From Planoprotostelium fungivorum (Eukaryota > Evosea > Variosea > Cavosteliida > Cavosteliaceae): a DNA stretch of 64,000 bases. The notes below the pieces were generated by a model that was not told the origin of the DNA, searched no databases, and worked only from the letters and a program-made list of their open reading frames with translations. The stretch is taken from the NCBI GenBank assembly GCA_003024175.1, contig MDYQ01000093.1:62001-126000 (forward strand). The letters are read 5' to 3'. The position numbers and the translations under genes were made by a program. Positions 11,391-28,749 of this stretch are shown here, in pieces (position 1 is the first letter of the stretch; each line of letters starts with the position of its first letter).

Positions 11391-12786
11391 ATGCTGCGCC
11401 TGGCACACTTCAAGTTGAGCACATGTGCTCGGGTACCCACGAACCCCTTGAAGCCCAACATCAAGACAATCATTCCTAATCGAACACATACCGATGCAGT
11501 GTCCAAGAAGTACCTCAAACAACTCCGCCCATACGATAAACATTGGAGAGACGCTGGTCTCGGACGTCCAGAAGGTTTCACCGGTGGACATGACATGGAA
11601 AAGTTTAGTCTCGACCACGGACTGAACCAGATCGATGACTTTACTCAACCCAATTACCATGATCTCATGATCGATCAAGATATGAAAGATTATCGCGCCA
11701 AATTTTACTGTGAAGTCTGCCTTGACGGTCACATTCTCGATCCCATGGTGAGTGAGATCGATAGAACGATTGACATTCCCCCATCACAACGATTCACCCA
11801 TCCCACCATCATCTCATCTCATCCAGAACCTTCAATTCATCTTGGACAACCTCAGTTCCGACGGTACCATGATCCCACGCTCTCAGACTTTCTTCTGTCG
11901 AAAGCACCAACACCAGTTCTCCAAGATCGTAAAGCGAGCTCGCAAGATGGGTCTCATCGACTACAAGAAGGGAGGATTCCACGTTCACCCCTACTTCGAC
12001 AAATCGGCTTACCAAGGCATCGTATCTCACAAGTCCATGCTGAATCAAGAGGAGATGACCACCCTCTTTGCATCTCGTATCATCAAGAACCCTGAGAGCG
12101 ACGTCGTCCCCTCTTTAGAAGGAGAATTCGCCGGCAACTGGGACATCGAAGACATCAACTTCCGCTCCTTCTACGAGGCCCTCGATGAGCTCGTCATCAC
12201 CGTTGGAAAGAACCCACAGCTGAGAGTCTACCTCGATGAAGCCGGCAACCCCATAGACATGAACCCTCATCGCATTCCAAAGGAAGGTCTGCCCACGACA
12301 AAGCCCCCCCAGTTCAAACCAAAGGTCATCCAAGACGATCTCCACGATGACGATGAAGAGATCCAGCAGGAAGAGACGGACGTTTCCATCAATTACGAGA
12401 AGAACGACGACGGCTCTTACAAGATGACCGAATACATCGAGTTCCCCCCGGATGGCTCGCCCCTCGAGACGTTCGACCCCGAAGCATTGAAGGAACAACT
12501 GAAGAACGACGTGTCTCAGCTCTTACGAGACAGATACTTGCCCTCGGGTATGACCGTTACGCAAGCGACACGAATCGAGAGGGTCTTGTCCGACATCATC
12601 GAGAAGAAGTTTGCGGAGGCGAAGGTGCAAGGAAAGGAGGAGAGAGAAGAGAACGTGAGGAGGGCAATCATGGACAAGGAGAGGACGGCTATCCTGCTGG
12701 AGGCATACAAGAAGAAGAAGAAGGAAGAAGAGGAGGAGCTCTTCACGGGTGGCTTCATGAAGCCGGTCCTGACAACGTCCGAATAA
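11391..12786 (+). CDS. Mitochondrial small-subunit ribosomal protein bS18, extended
   Basis: Two exons, 11391-11747 and 11827-12786, join in phase to about 438 residues. The second exon opens with the bS18 core: 'NLQFILDNLSSDGTMIPRSQ', then 'FFCRKHQHQFSKIVKRARK' and 'MGLIDY' (about residues 120-166). This corresponds to the bacterial pattern of a strand ending in ..LPRR.TGLCAKHQRK followed by ..AIKRAR.LGLLP. A bacterial bS18 is about 75 residues, so this protein carries about 119 extra N-terminal and 270 extra C-terminal residues. The tail is acidic to charged and ends in a Lys/Glu-rich helix ('AYKKKKKEEEEELF'). The N-terminus is basic and fits mitochondrial targeting. Such extensions are common in protist mitoribosomes. 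Confidence 0.8.
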
Positions 12787-12799
12787 AAGCATGTGAATT

Positions 12800-13036
12800 C
12801 ATCGTGTCTCCTTCTCTGGTCATCCAGTTCCATCGATACACCAGTACGTCTGAGCCAGTCTGTTGGCCTCGAAGAGCCAAGATGAGACAGTGAAGATATG
12901 GGCACTCGATGGAGTGTGCATCGCTGCCTTCTCTGGTCATTCTGGACCCGTCTCTTCAGTGACAGAACTCAGCAACGGTCAGATACCATCAGGAAGTTGG
13001 GACGATGGAAAGATCGTGTCGGATTCGTTTACGTAG
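12800..13036 (+). pseudogene. Relic of a WD40-repeat gene
   Basis: One frame reads 'HRVSFSGHP', then after an in-frame stop 'ASKSQDETVKIWALDGVC', 'IAAFSGHSGPVSSVTELSNG', 'QIPSGSWDDGKIV', and ends at TAG 13034-13036. The sequence D.TVKIW..., GH...V and SGSWDD is the WD40 pattern over about one and a half repeats. No ATG-led gene, flanking exons or further repeats are visible, and a stop interrupts the first unit, so it reads as a decayed fragment of a host WD40 protein. It directly follows the bS18m stop. Confidence 0.65.
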
Positions 13037-13514
13037 GGGTAGCGACTGCTGATGGGGCCAGCTAAAGAGTTGCCATAGAGAATTCATATAGAATAAGAGA
13101 TGATGCACCATTGAATAACCGCCGCTTCTACTCCGATTCAAGAAATGACACCACGCCGTGAGGTATGATCACCGAAATGCTCTCCGAAGGAGCTGAGCGT
13201 ATCATCGTAACCCCTCGAAGAACAAGAGTCGCAAAAAGACTCTCTTTGGCATCACCCCCGACGTCGTCATATTCGGGAAGAGAACGTTCTACTCTTTTTG
13301 TCGAGTGCGAAAAGTCGAGATTTTAACGAGGGAACGTGAGGTTTCCATGGAAAGAAGGGTGCGGGGGTTCCGGAGTCCTATCAATTTGGAGAAATGATAA
13401 AGAAGCTGCGTGAGCATCACCCTCCGAGGGGTGGGGAGGACCATGTGTTCTACCTAAACATAAGAGGACGGAAGGGAGAGAGGAAATGACCAAGATACAG
13501 AGGAGTGGATCATG
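13037..13514. other. Intergenic, no gene seen
   Basis: No recognisable exon, RNA or repeat. There is mixed composition and some purine-rich stretches (13310-13500). Confidence 0.4.
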
Positions 13515-13718
13515 CTACATCATCAACGGAGGGACTACACCCTCGCCGACGGTGGAGAGGAGCGGCGCATGTGTCCACATCAATTCGAGAATGTATACGA
13601 GCCCACCGACGACACCACCGATGGACGGAATGAGATTCGAGTTGATCGACCAGAAGAAGTGAAGAGAGAAACCTGTAGATAGAAAAACAACAACGAGCAC
13701 GCGGACATGTATCATACG
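13515..13718 (-). CDS. Possible small membrane protein
   Basis: An ATG-led frame of about 67 codons starts 'MIHVRVLVVVFLSTGFSLHF' and ends 'GEGVVPPLMM'. It contains two hydrophobic stretches ('VLVVVFLSTGFSLHFFW' and 'PSIGGVVGGLVYILELMW'), so it could be a two-pass membrane peptide. No family is recognised. It stands alone between the WD40 relic and the PrpF-type gene. Composition is plausible, but its length allows a chance frame. Confidence 0.3.
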   Translation of the reverse strand, partial: RMIHVRVLVVVFLSTGFSLHFFWSINSNLIPSIGGVVGGLVYILELMWTHAPLLSTVGEGVVPPLMM

Positions 13719-13796
13719 ATGGATACCAACAACCAACCAGCTCGCACGAAACTGACGGAGCGGCTGGCTTATAAAGACACTATTCTTATTTAACAA

Positions 13797-14179
13797 TTGC
13801 CATGTATCGACTTTGCAATGTGTGATTTGTAAATCTCAAAGATCAACGGAGAACACCTTCGCCAGACACGAGAGCGCAGTTGAGGTCTTTTTGGTTTGAG
13901 ATGTGAAATATGAACGTGATGCAGGTGCCATGGTGATGTGTGCATCCTCCAAATTGATAATCATATATATTCAACCTTTCATTCCAGATTAGTTACTCTC
14001 CCGCCTTTCGCGTTCGTCTTTGAAGAACACCATGCTTCTCTCTTGCCGAAAAAACAACAAAGCGTTCACTTTGTGATATGAAGGATGTTCATGTTCACCT
14101 CCAGAACTTCAATCTACTCCACGTATATCGGTAGCCTTCATCATTCAATAGAGGTGGTGACATCGACCTCATCATTACA
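13797..14179. other. Intergenic, no gene seen
   Basis: AT-rich stretches (ATATATTCAACC near 13965) but no exon or RNA gene that I can support. Confidence 0.4.
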
Positions 14180-15422
14180 TTACTCGTTCTTTATGTAAAA
14201 AACTCTTCCCTCCATCAGTTTCCTCGCCGTTCTCACGGTGCCCGCACGTTTTACGATCGTGTCCTCTAATTCCACCTCCACGACGAGTCTTCCAGCTGGG
14301 TGTCCGATGATGATGTTCTCCTGCGTCTCTTCACACACTTGATGCACCACGGACCCTTTCAATTTGGCCGCGATAGCAGCACATACGGCCACAGTCACTT
14401 GCACCGCCAAGTGAGGTTGTTCTGTCGTGGACATGGAGTTGATGGACAGACCCGATGTCGATGATGATGTGTCGGTCGTGATGTGATCGTGAGCTACGAG
14501 AGGGGGATAGACGATGGCTATCTTGGGGGCCATGTATGGTACCTGTCTCGTTGTAGTTGGTCTAAATGAATGGATCACCTCCGCTAGACTCTTAGACAGT
14601 CCCATGGCTACTCCAGCGTGTCTCCTCACATTCTCCAAGGTTTCGATCAGCTCGGCCGACCGTCTCAAAACTTCTGGCCGTTGTAGATGAGGTAATCCCA
14701 AGTCTTTTCCCCTGACGAACACGCATGGGTTCGCTGCATCGACCATACTGACTCGAACTCCACACAGAACATCCTCAACGTTGCCTGTGGGCAACAGTCT
14801 ACCGGTTCGAGCACCACCTGGGTTGACGAAGTCCAAGAGGATCTTCGTGGCAAAGTCTGGAACGCCATCGATGGAAGTCATCTCCGGACCGTTCAGTAGT
14901 TCGGCTCTTCCTCCTCTCACGAAGAAGCGAGAGTGTAAGATCTTGTTCGTGTTGGTGTTGTGGATTCGGAGTGTGATGGGACCGTCGGTGATGGCTGAGA
15001 GGTAGCTGTTGGAGATGATCCACAGAACGAAAGATGATCATGATGGATGAAGTGTGTCGGGAGATGAAAAATAGAATTCACCCTCTGTCGTATGCGAATG
15101 GACCGACAGCAGAGGACATGTTCCCGCAGTTTGTAGAGAAATCGATCTCTCCTCTCTCGATCCCCACACCCACAAAGGTATAATCGACGTCCGCATCTGA
15201 TCTGGTGGGTGGTCCGATGACGCACACCTTTGATAGACTGGATATGCCACATCCCATCCCGTTAAGCTGACGACCGTTTGGATCAGGTGAGCCCATTGCG
15301 GACAGCAAGATGGGACCCCAATCATCTCGAGATGGAGGTAGGTGCTGTGATTCGAACATAAGTGCTCGAGAAGTTCCTCCTCTATAGTAAGCGGCAGGGA
15401 TAGACACTTCGACAGCTGGCAT
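14180..15422 (-). CDS. PrpF-type isomerase (2-methylaconitate cis-trans isomerase family)
   Basis: Two exons, 15082-15422 and 14180-15005, joined by a 76-base GT-AG intron, encode about 388 residues, the normal size for this diaminopimelate-epimerase-fold family. The characteristic N-terminal motif is 'IPAAYYRGGTSRALMF'. Other family blocks are 'GSPDPNGRQLNGMGCGISSL', 'SKVCVI', 'DFSTNCGNMSSAVGPFA', 'VPDFATKILLDFVNPGGART' and 'AANPCVFV'. In bacteria PrpF isomerises 2-methylaconitate in the methylcitrate route of propionate breakdown; fungi also have relatives. The substrate here cannot be read from sequence. The Cys in 'NCGNMSSA' sits where the catalytic cysteine-type residue of the fold lies. 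I chose ATG 15422 because it starts just before the fold; an in-frame ATG at 15662 would add about 80 residues without motifs. Confidence 0.88.
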
Positions 15423-15856
15423 GGTGCAATGATGCAACAAGATCTCGAATAAAATCTGAATTTTTAAAACTGGACTACAACCATCCCCGCTCCTCGGAAG
15501 TCCCTCGGTTCGTGGGCTCTGGTTTGTCTTCACTCTCGCTTCCTCTACCATGTCTGAATCTCCATTCAAAGGGATGCCGGTGATGACTTGAGCCCACAGC
15601 AGATGGATCAAAAAATGAGCCGTGAATTGACCAGACAGATGACTGGATGGGAGCCCATCCACGGTGATCTATTGCAAGACATGTATTCGTATTACTTCCG
15701 ATCGATGATAAATCGCAATTTATCATACAATCACCATGGTCCATTCATCACTTGATTACGAAAGACACATTTCGATTCCTTTTATACAAATTTCCGTCAT
15801 GACCGAACCTCATCACTATCTCGTATCTTCACACCTGCATCGTGTCACTCTTCGCG
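15423..15856. other. Intergenic, possible 5' leader
   Basis: The region upstream of the PrpF-type gene. It contains open frames but none with a family motif. It also holds the 3' flank of the RING gene. Confidence 0.4.
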
Positions 15857-16866
15857 CTACATCTCTCCTCTCACCTTGAACGTTCTGATGACCATTTTGA
15901 CGTCCACCCTGCAGAATGGACAGATGGCTCCCTCCCTCACAGAGCCACACGGCAAGCACAGCCCGAGGTGCCCGCAGGGTACTAAGACACATCCCACCTC
16001 CGCTTCGAAGCAGATCTTGCACACGTTGTTGTCTTCCTCCGCCATGTGAGGTGCTGAAGGTAAGACGATCTCCTTTTCTCTCTCCTTCTCCTTCTCCATG
16101 GCGCTGATGACGTTCTCTACCGTCACGGCCTGGCCCTTGACCATCAGATCGATGATGATCTTCTCAGAGTGCTCGAATGAATATCCCATGCTCAACAGGA
16201 TTCGATGGATCTTGGCGATGGGAGATACGACGGGTGGGGGTGCTGGACGATGAGGTGCTGGCACCGGCTCTGCACCATCTGATTCAGTCATACGATACAA
16301 GAGTCGATCTCTTCACCTAAGCCGTTCATGACCCGAAGCCCAGTACGGCGGCTGATGGAGGAGGTGATGAATGACCTTCGGAGGGAGAGGTTAGGATTAA
16401 AACAACCGGGGCAGTAACCCCAATCGCGTGAGGCGTGAACGAGACCGACTCCATCGACATAACGAGATCCTCCTCCTCGTCTTGTATCACCACAGACGCA
16501 GCATGTTCCTATTTGGATGTCAGCATCCGGTGTCCCGCATCGTGTTGCGTCGTCTCTTCACCTTGATGGTGGAGCATGCAGTCGTTGTGACCACATGTCT
16601 TTGGGCGCCATTCTGCAGCTGGTCTCTTCGGCATGGAGGCTTCGATGGTTCTGCATTCTGGACAGTAACCGATTCCTCTCTCTGTCGTCACATAGAAGTC
16701 TCCCTGTGAGGTGGAGAGGTATTCTTCTCCGAATCAGTTGATGACGAACTGACCCGAACTCACCATCAGCGAGAGGTCGTCTGTCTCCACAGATGCAGCA
16801 GGTGTTGACGTCCCTTCGATTTCTAGTTAGGTGACAGCGTTGGTGAACGCAAGCTGCTCGTTGCAT
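15857..16866 (-). CDS. Zinc-ribbon / UBA-like / RING finger protein (putative E3 ligase)
   Basis: The 5' part (16866 down to about 16310) encodes two related Cys-rich units: 'TCCICGDRRPLAD' ... 'TERGIGYCPECR', and 'TCCVCGDTRRGGGSRYVDGV' ... 'RDWGYCPGCFNPN'. The 3' part encodes a UBA-like helix set ('HRILLSMGYSFEHSEKIIID') and a C-terminal C3HC4 RING: 'CKICFEAEVGCVLVPCGHLG', 'LCLPCG', 'CPFCRVDVKMVIRTF'. RING fingers of this kind, at the extreme C-terminus, occur in IAP and MDM2-type ubiquitin ligases. A 38-base GT-AG intron (about 16279-16316, after '...NGL', before 'DGAEPVPAP') joins both halves in one frame. Without that splice, the first part would stop at TGA 16288-16290, overlapping an ATG for the RING part at 16289-16291, giving two genes. 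I favour one gene, but the sequence does not decide it. Confidence 0.75.
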
Positions 16867-17099
16867 TTTTGTGTGTTTGCCAAGATGGATGGATGATCAT
16901 CTTTCACCGAACGGATTCAGTCTATCCCGTTCTCATGTCAGAAAGATTTCCAGTCAGTTGTAAGGACCCTCTGTCCTCTGTTGTTTGTCTCATGCAGGCG
17001 CTGGCAACATACATACACAATAGTGGCAGCATGCAGGACATGGTGTTGTAGAGCAAGAGCCAGAATTGTCAACACCGAAACATTTTCAATTTCGACAAG

Positions 17100-17324
17100 A
17101 TGAGCCACAAGACACGCACGATAATTTGCCTCCTTCTGATCGCTTTGATAACTCTGTCTTCTTGTGAGCAGCAACATGACAATGCCCCCACTCGATTTGA
17201 CCATGGAAAACACGACCCCAAACCCATATCAGACGAGGACATGGACGCTATAGCCCAGAAAGACAGAGATGTGGCAAATCGACAGACTAACGAACAACAT
17301 CACCCGAAGAGGTGGAATGTGTGA
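17100..17324 (+). CDS. Small secreted protein
   Basis: A single-exon frame of 74 codons. The N-terminus 'MSHKTRTIICLLLIALITLS' followed by 'SCEQQ' is a textbook signal peptide. The rest is polar, His/Asp/Lys-rich and probably disordered ('HGKHDPKPISDEDMDAIAQK'). No cysteines remain after likely cleavage and no family is recognised. It sits between the zinc-ribbon gene and the GCN2 stop, on the opposite strand to both. Confidence 0.55.
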   Translation: MSHKTRTIICLLLIALITLSSCEQQHDNAPTRFDHGKHDPKPISDEDMDAIAQKDRDVANRQTNEQHHPKRWNV

Positions 17325-17391
17325 TGACACCATATAAAGACACACAACACGAACTACGTATCTATTCTTATCTCCTATACAAAACCAAATG

Positions 17392-24218
<6,827 letters not shown>

Positions 24219-24340
24219 CGTTAGATCTTTATATTTATATTGTGAATCTGATTCTCTGTTTCCGCTTTCAGAATGTGAGGGTGATGTGATGATGTCCGTT
24301 CCGAGCACATCAATCGATCCACAGCGACGAGGACAAGAAT

Positions 24341-25780
24341 TTATATCCAATCCATCTTCTTCATCTTAGATGGCAGCCACACTTGAGAGAGATACGAGAC
24401 AGAGATGGAAGCCAGGGATTGGATCTCGGCTTTAACTCCATTTTCCAACATCCACACTACCTCATTCCTGTACGATATCCTCAATCCAAACGTGATTCGA
24501 ATATTATACCTCCAGGAAGGTTTGTTCTTTAAGATGTCCCATTCTAACATGTTCTCCAACATCCTCTTGTCGTGCTTAGTGATGGAGATCAGGGCAGATC
24601 TGTTCATCCATTCAGAGTCTCCGATTTGAGATCATCTCGTTCACTCACTTTGGAACATCATGTTCCGTCAGATCATTCGAGCGGATACCCAACCATCGTA
24701 CAGAGGGAACAGCCAAGTGAGAGTCGTATGACATCTTTCTAGAACCACCGCTGTAGACCGTCATGATCTGTATACCACTCTGCATGGACAGGTCAATCAT
24801 CGAGATGTCCTCCATCTTCTCACAGGATCGAAGTCCATGATGCCAAATATGGGCAAATTCATCTGTTCCATTCTCTTGAGGAACAGACGTGTGGACACAT
24901 CAGGAAAACCTTTCCCCGTGACCAAAATGCACCCACACGTTTCGTGCACTCCTTCGCTCACCACTGCGACGCATGAGTGAAAGAGATGAATTGATGATCA
25001 CTCTTGATGAACGTGGCATCCTTTTCGATCAATAGAACGTAGCGTGCGTTGGTCTTGAGGTCTCGTATGTGCTCTATGTTCGGGGGAATGGTCTGTCCCT
25101 ACTCTGTATCAGACGTGTGATCTCATTCGAACCGTCTTCGTGATCGTCACCTCTTTGTGGAAGGAAGAACAGTCGATGAGACGACCATCGTCCGTGAATG
25201 ACACATCGCCACACACTCTACCCTTGCGAGAGGCGTACTGGAATCAGTGTGAAGGATTGAGATGATGTAGATGATTCACGATGTTCAACGAGTTCCTAGG
25301 GACACAGAGGCAAGCTGCGACGTCTTCCACGGCTGAATCGGTGAGTTTCTGATTCCCAAAGAATCCAGCCCAAGTGTAGTAAGTGTCTCTGTGGGTCGTG
25401 GGTCTGCTGTGTGCACGTGTGATCACCTCTTCGTTGCATGCTTTCCTTTCATCACAAGTTCATGTGATGTGTCGAGCACACGAGCCATGGCCGCTGAATA
25501 GACGTGAGATGGATCCTCTCTCCCTGTCTCTCACCAAACTTCTTAGCCGACCGAAATGAATTAAATTCTATTCTTCTCTTGCCCTCTTTCCTTGCAACTA
25601 ATCTTTCCGTCTCTTCCTCAAAGAGGACATCTCTCGAGTTCGTGGAGAGGAGCTCGAAGTGTGCTTTTGGGACGTCTCTCAATATCTATCTCTTATCTCA
25701 TCAGATGATCTCAAGATGGTCTCCACCTGGAGTACTACGAGATGAATTCTGTTCAAGACGTGTTCTCTTTGATCTAACAT
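24341..25780 (-). CDS. SPO11: SPO11 / topoisomerase VI subunit A homologue
   Basis: The N-terminus, 'MLDQREHVLNRIHLVVLQ', is joined by a 41-base intron to 'ILRDVPKAHFELL'. The winged-helix (5Y-CAP) block follows: 'RIEFNSFRSAKKFAAMARVL', 'HATKRDTYYTWAGFFGN' (tandem Tyr at the catalytic site) and 'VPRNSLNIV'. The Toprim part shows 'GKGFPDVSTRLFLKRM' and 'PIFGIMDFDPSGIQIM', which carries the metal-binding D.D. Then come 'VYSGGSRKMSYDSHLAVPSV' and 'RWLGIRSNDL'. SPO11 makes the double-strand breaks that start meiotic recombination. All key blocks are present, so the gene looks functional and points to a sexual cycle. The DFDP/SGI junction uses a GTGAGAAG donor. The GCN2 start lies 123 bases downstream of its stop. 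Confidence 0.9.
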
Positions 25781-25920
25781 GCATCAAACGCTGAGTCTCT
25801 TCGTCTTCTCACCCTTCTGCTCTCGTTCCTCACTCATACCCCCATCAATTATAATTCTAGAAAAAAATATCCAGTTCATTGTAGATGGACAATAAATGAC
25901 CCCGAAAAGAGATGATTTAT

Positions 25921-26915
25921 TTAGATCTCCATAGCCTCCACGCCACTCTCGATCACATCCACACGCTGACGAACAGGTGTCGTCTTTGTCTCCATGACAG
26001 CTGCATCGACTCAGTCATGCACACCCACTCGAATCAAACTCACTGGTCGTGCCCCTGGGGAAGTTGTATTGTCGAGTGTACGGCCTGCCGTTTGGCTTCT
26101 CGTAGTTTCTGAGGACGTCCACCTTGTCTTTGGTGATGACGGTGATGTCGACGTTGCTGCCTGAGCCGAGATCATTGAAGATACCGGCAGAGATAGCCTT
26201 ATGTACAAGCTTGATGCCTTCTTCTATGGAGAGATTCGGCTTATATTCTGCCTCGAAGATGGACATGGCAGCGAGAGAACCTGAACCCATGGTGACGAAG
26301 GGAAGACCGTCGGTGGATCCGTGAGGGTAAACTGTGTACAATGAAGGTCCGGTGATGTCGACTCCTGATTCGAATCAGGGGCTGGTGCGATGTGAGACGA
26401 TGTCACCTCCCAAGATGAGAGCGGCAGATACGTGACCCTGGTACTTGAATAAGTACTGACGCAGAAGAGTGAGAGCGGTGGCAACACGGCTCTGTCTCGC
26501 GGTGTTCAATCTGTGTAATTCTAATTGAGAACTGACGAGACCAGTGGTGTTTTCTGTGTCAGCGGAAGTTCCGGCTCCACAGCAGTAGATGTTGGGGGCG
26601 ATGTAATGGATCTTCTCACAGTTCTTGTCACAAACCAAAGAACCAGAAGTGGCACGCGTATCTGCGCCTAATACGACGGCGTCCTATTTCACATGAATTT
26701 GTGATGATATGTATCATTCATTACCTTGCAGACAATACCGACGATTGTTGTTCCCGTCTTCTTTGTCTTTGGTACTTTTGTTCCAGCTTGTTGAATGTAT
26801 TCGTTTCTGTGATGTGTGAGTCAACAGCTGCAGATCAATGGACGCCACATTACCTGCTGACCAAATCAAAGTTGAAGCCTCCCTTGGGGATACATGATGC
26901 AATAGGTGCTTCCAT
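25921..26915 (-). CDS. PSMB7: 20S proteasome subunit beta type-7 (beta-2)
   Basis: The product is a proteasome core subunit with trypsin-like activity. The propeptide-like start is '[20 protein letters not shown]', then '[13 protein letters not shown]' holding the catalytic Thr exposed after processing. Blocks '[14 protein letters not shown]', '[17 protein letters not shown]', 'VSAALILGG', '[20 protein letters not shown]' and 'GSNVDITVI' match the beta-7 family. The last intron (about 26002-26044) follows '[10 protein letters not shown]', and the last exon supplies the C-terminal arm '[19 protein letters not shown]' that wraps beta-3 in the family. The stop is TAA at 25921-25923. It shares a 403-base upstream region with the divergent alpha-SNAP gene. 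Confidence 0.93.
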
Positions 26916-27318
26916 TTGTTCTTCTTGATGATGTCTGAGGACGAATGCAACGATCTCTTTTGCACGTCGAATGACGTATGCACGTGTAAATCGAAATATT
27001 GGGACATTTTTCTTCCTTTTATTGTCCCTCACCCCTCTTCAGAACCAACGTAAGACACTCCTGCCAGCTCGACTTCTTAGTATACTTGATTGTGCCAACG
27101 AGTGCATTAACGATCGATGATGATGTTCACCAAGTCTTATCACGACTTTCTCTTATCATGTCGTCGTTATGTCGAAGACAAAAGCAGAGGTCCTGCAGAT
27201 GGTTCAGCATAAGCCCAATCATTCTATCATCATCGCTGAATCGCAGAAACAATAAAAGTCAACGAAGCACACAAATAAATTCAGAAAGAGATCGCATCAC
27301 AAGCACGAAACAACAAAG
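26916..27318. promoter_or_regulatory. Shared upstream region of PSMB7 and alpha-SNAP
   Basis: Two divergent housekeeping genes start at its ends. No proteasome-type control box could be recognised. Open frames here have no family motif. Its regulatory role is inferred from position only. Confidence 0.35.
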
Positions 27319-28393
27319 ATGGGAGGAGAAGAGTATATGGCTCAAGCCGACAAGAAGCTGAAATCATTCGGCTGGTTTTCTGGAGACCAGAAGTTTGAAG
27401 ACGCAGCTGAGCTCTACACGAAAGCAGCCAATCAATTCAAAAACAACAAGCAGTGTGAGTGTCCATATTATTCACCATTTTGGATGGGACTGATGTTCAT
27501 ACAGGGGACCAAGCAGCCAATGCTTTCTGCCGGTCTGCAGAATGCCACGCCAAATTGGGCTCAAAGCACGAGACAGCCACAGACTATATCAGCGCTGGTA
27601 CTTGCTATTCCAAAACAAATGTGAATGGTGGGCATTTGAGGATTTCAGGATCAGCGATTAACTCTCTATAGAGGCAGTTAACTGTATTACCAACGCCGTC
27701 CAATTGTATGTCGACGAGGGAAGGTGAAGTCAGCCACCAACATTCTTTGTCGATTCACACCACACAGATTCTCAATCGCAGCCAAGCACCAAAAGGAGAT
27801 TGGGGAGATGTACGAAAAAGCGAACGAAATCGAAAAGGCAGTTGAGGCATTCCAGAAGGCCGCCGACTTTTACGATGGAGAAAACACCACCAGGTACGAT
27901 CTAATCGACCATCTTCCACCTCTGACCTCTACAGTGCCGCCAACGGTTGTCTTCTCAAAGTCGCCGAGATGTCGGCCAAGCTGTCCAACTACGAGAGAGC
28001 CATCGGCATCTACGAAGAGGTCGGAAAGAAGTCATTGGACAACAACCTCACCAAGTGGAGCGTCAAAGACTACCTCTTCCGAGGCATGCTGTGTCGCCTC
28101 TGCACCACGGTCCGTCCAACATCCATCTCCATCTTCTGATTGTCCATCAGGATCTCGTGTCGAGCAAGAAGGCTATCGATCGATACAAGGACTTGGACGT
28201 GTCCTTCCCATCATCAAGAGAGTGCAAGTTCCTCGAGCAGATCCTGGCTGCCGTGGAGAACTACGACAAGGAAGCTTTCACACAAGCCGTGGTGGATTAT
28301 GACTCCATCTCTAAGCTCGACCAGTGGAAGACAACCATGCTGCTGCGCATCAAGAACGGCATCGCCAGTGCCGAAGATGAGGACCTCGCTTGA
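27319..28393 (+). CDS. Alpha-SNAP (Sec17), NSF attachment protein
   Basis: Six exons encode about 290 residues, the family length. The N-terminus is 'MGGEEYMAQADKKLKSFGWF', then TPR-like helical hairpins: 'FEDAAELYTKAANQFKNNKQ', 'AANAFCRSAECHAKLGSKHE', 'FSIAAKHQKEIGEMYEKANE', 'KAVEAFQKAADFYDGE'. The C-terminal block has 'AIDRYKDLDVSFPSSRECKF' and 'KLDQWKTTMLLRIKNGI'; in the family the conserved leucine near the C-terminus stimulates NSF ATPase activity. Alpha-SNAP bridges SNARE complexes to NSF for disassembly after membrane fusion. Introns are 45-60 bases with clear GT-AG ends (first: 27455-27504). Confidence 0.93.
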
Positions 28394-28749
28394 GGGGTGT
28401 CTATGAATGAAACGAGTTGATAGCTTCTCATCGTCTTCTCTTGACGTGACGTGTGTGATGGAGTTGTGATTCTGTGAGGAGTAAGGATGAGAGGATGAGG
28501 GATTGTGGGTTATCTGTGTGAAGATTGCATCTGGAGGCTTATCTTCGTGAATGCAATAGTTTCACCCAAAAATTATTGGCCAATTGATTCGGTTTTTCCG
28601 GTTGGTAGTCAAATGGTGCATTGAGAAGTGATCACTTCTGCTGGAATATGCACGACAAAAAAATTAGTGATCCAAATGCGTGGACACCAACCAGAAAAAC
28701 CAAATCAATTCTCCTTGTAAACTAAAAAATCAAACACATCACATCAGCA
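28394..28749. other. Intergenic
   Basis: The 3' flank of the alpha-SNAP gene and 5' flank of the F-box gene. No gene or RNA seen; there is an AT-rich patch at 28560-28680. Confidence 0.45.

Noticed and set aside
15423-15662. In-frame N-terminal extension of the PrpF-type protein to ATG 15662
   Set aside because: The added residues lack motifs, and family members start just before the IPA.Y.RGGTS block.
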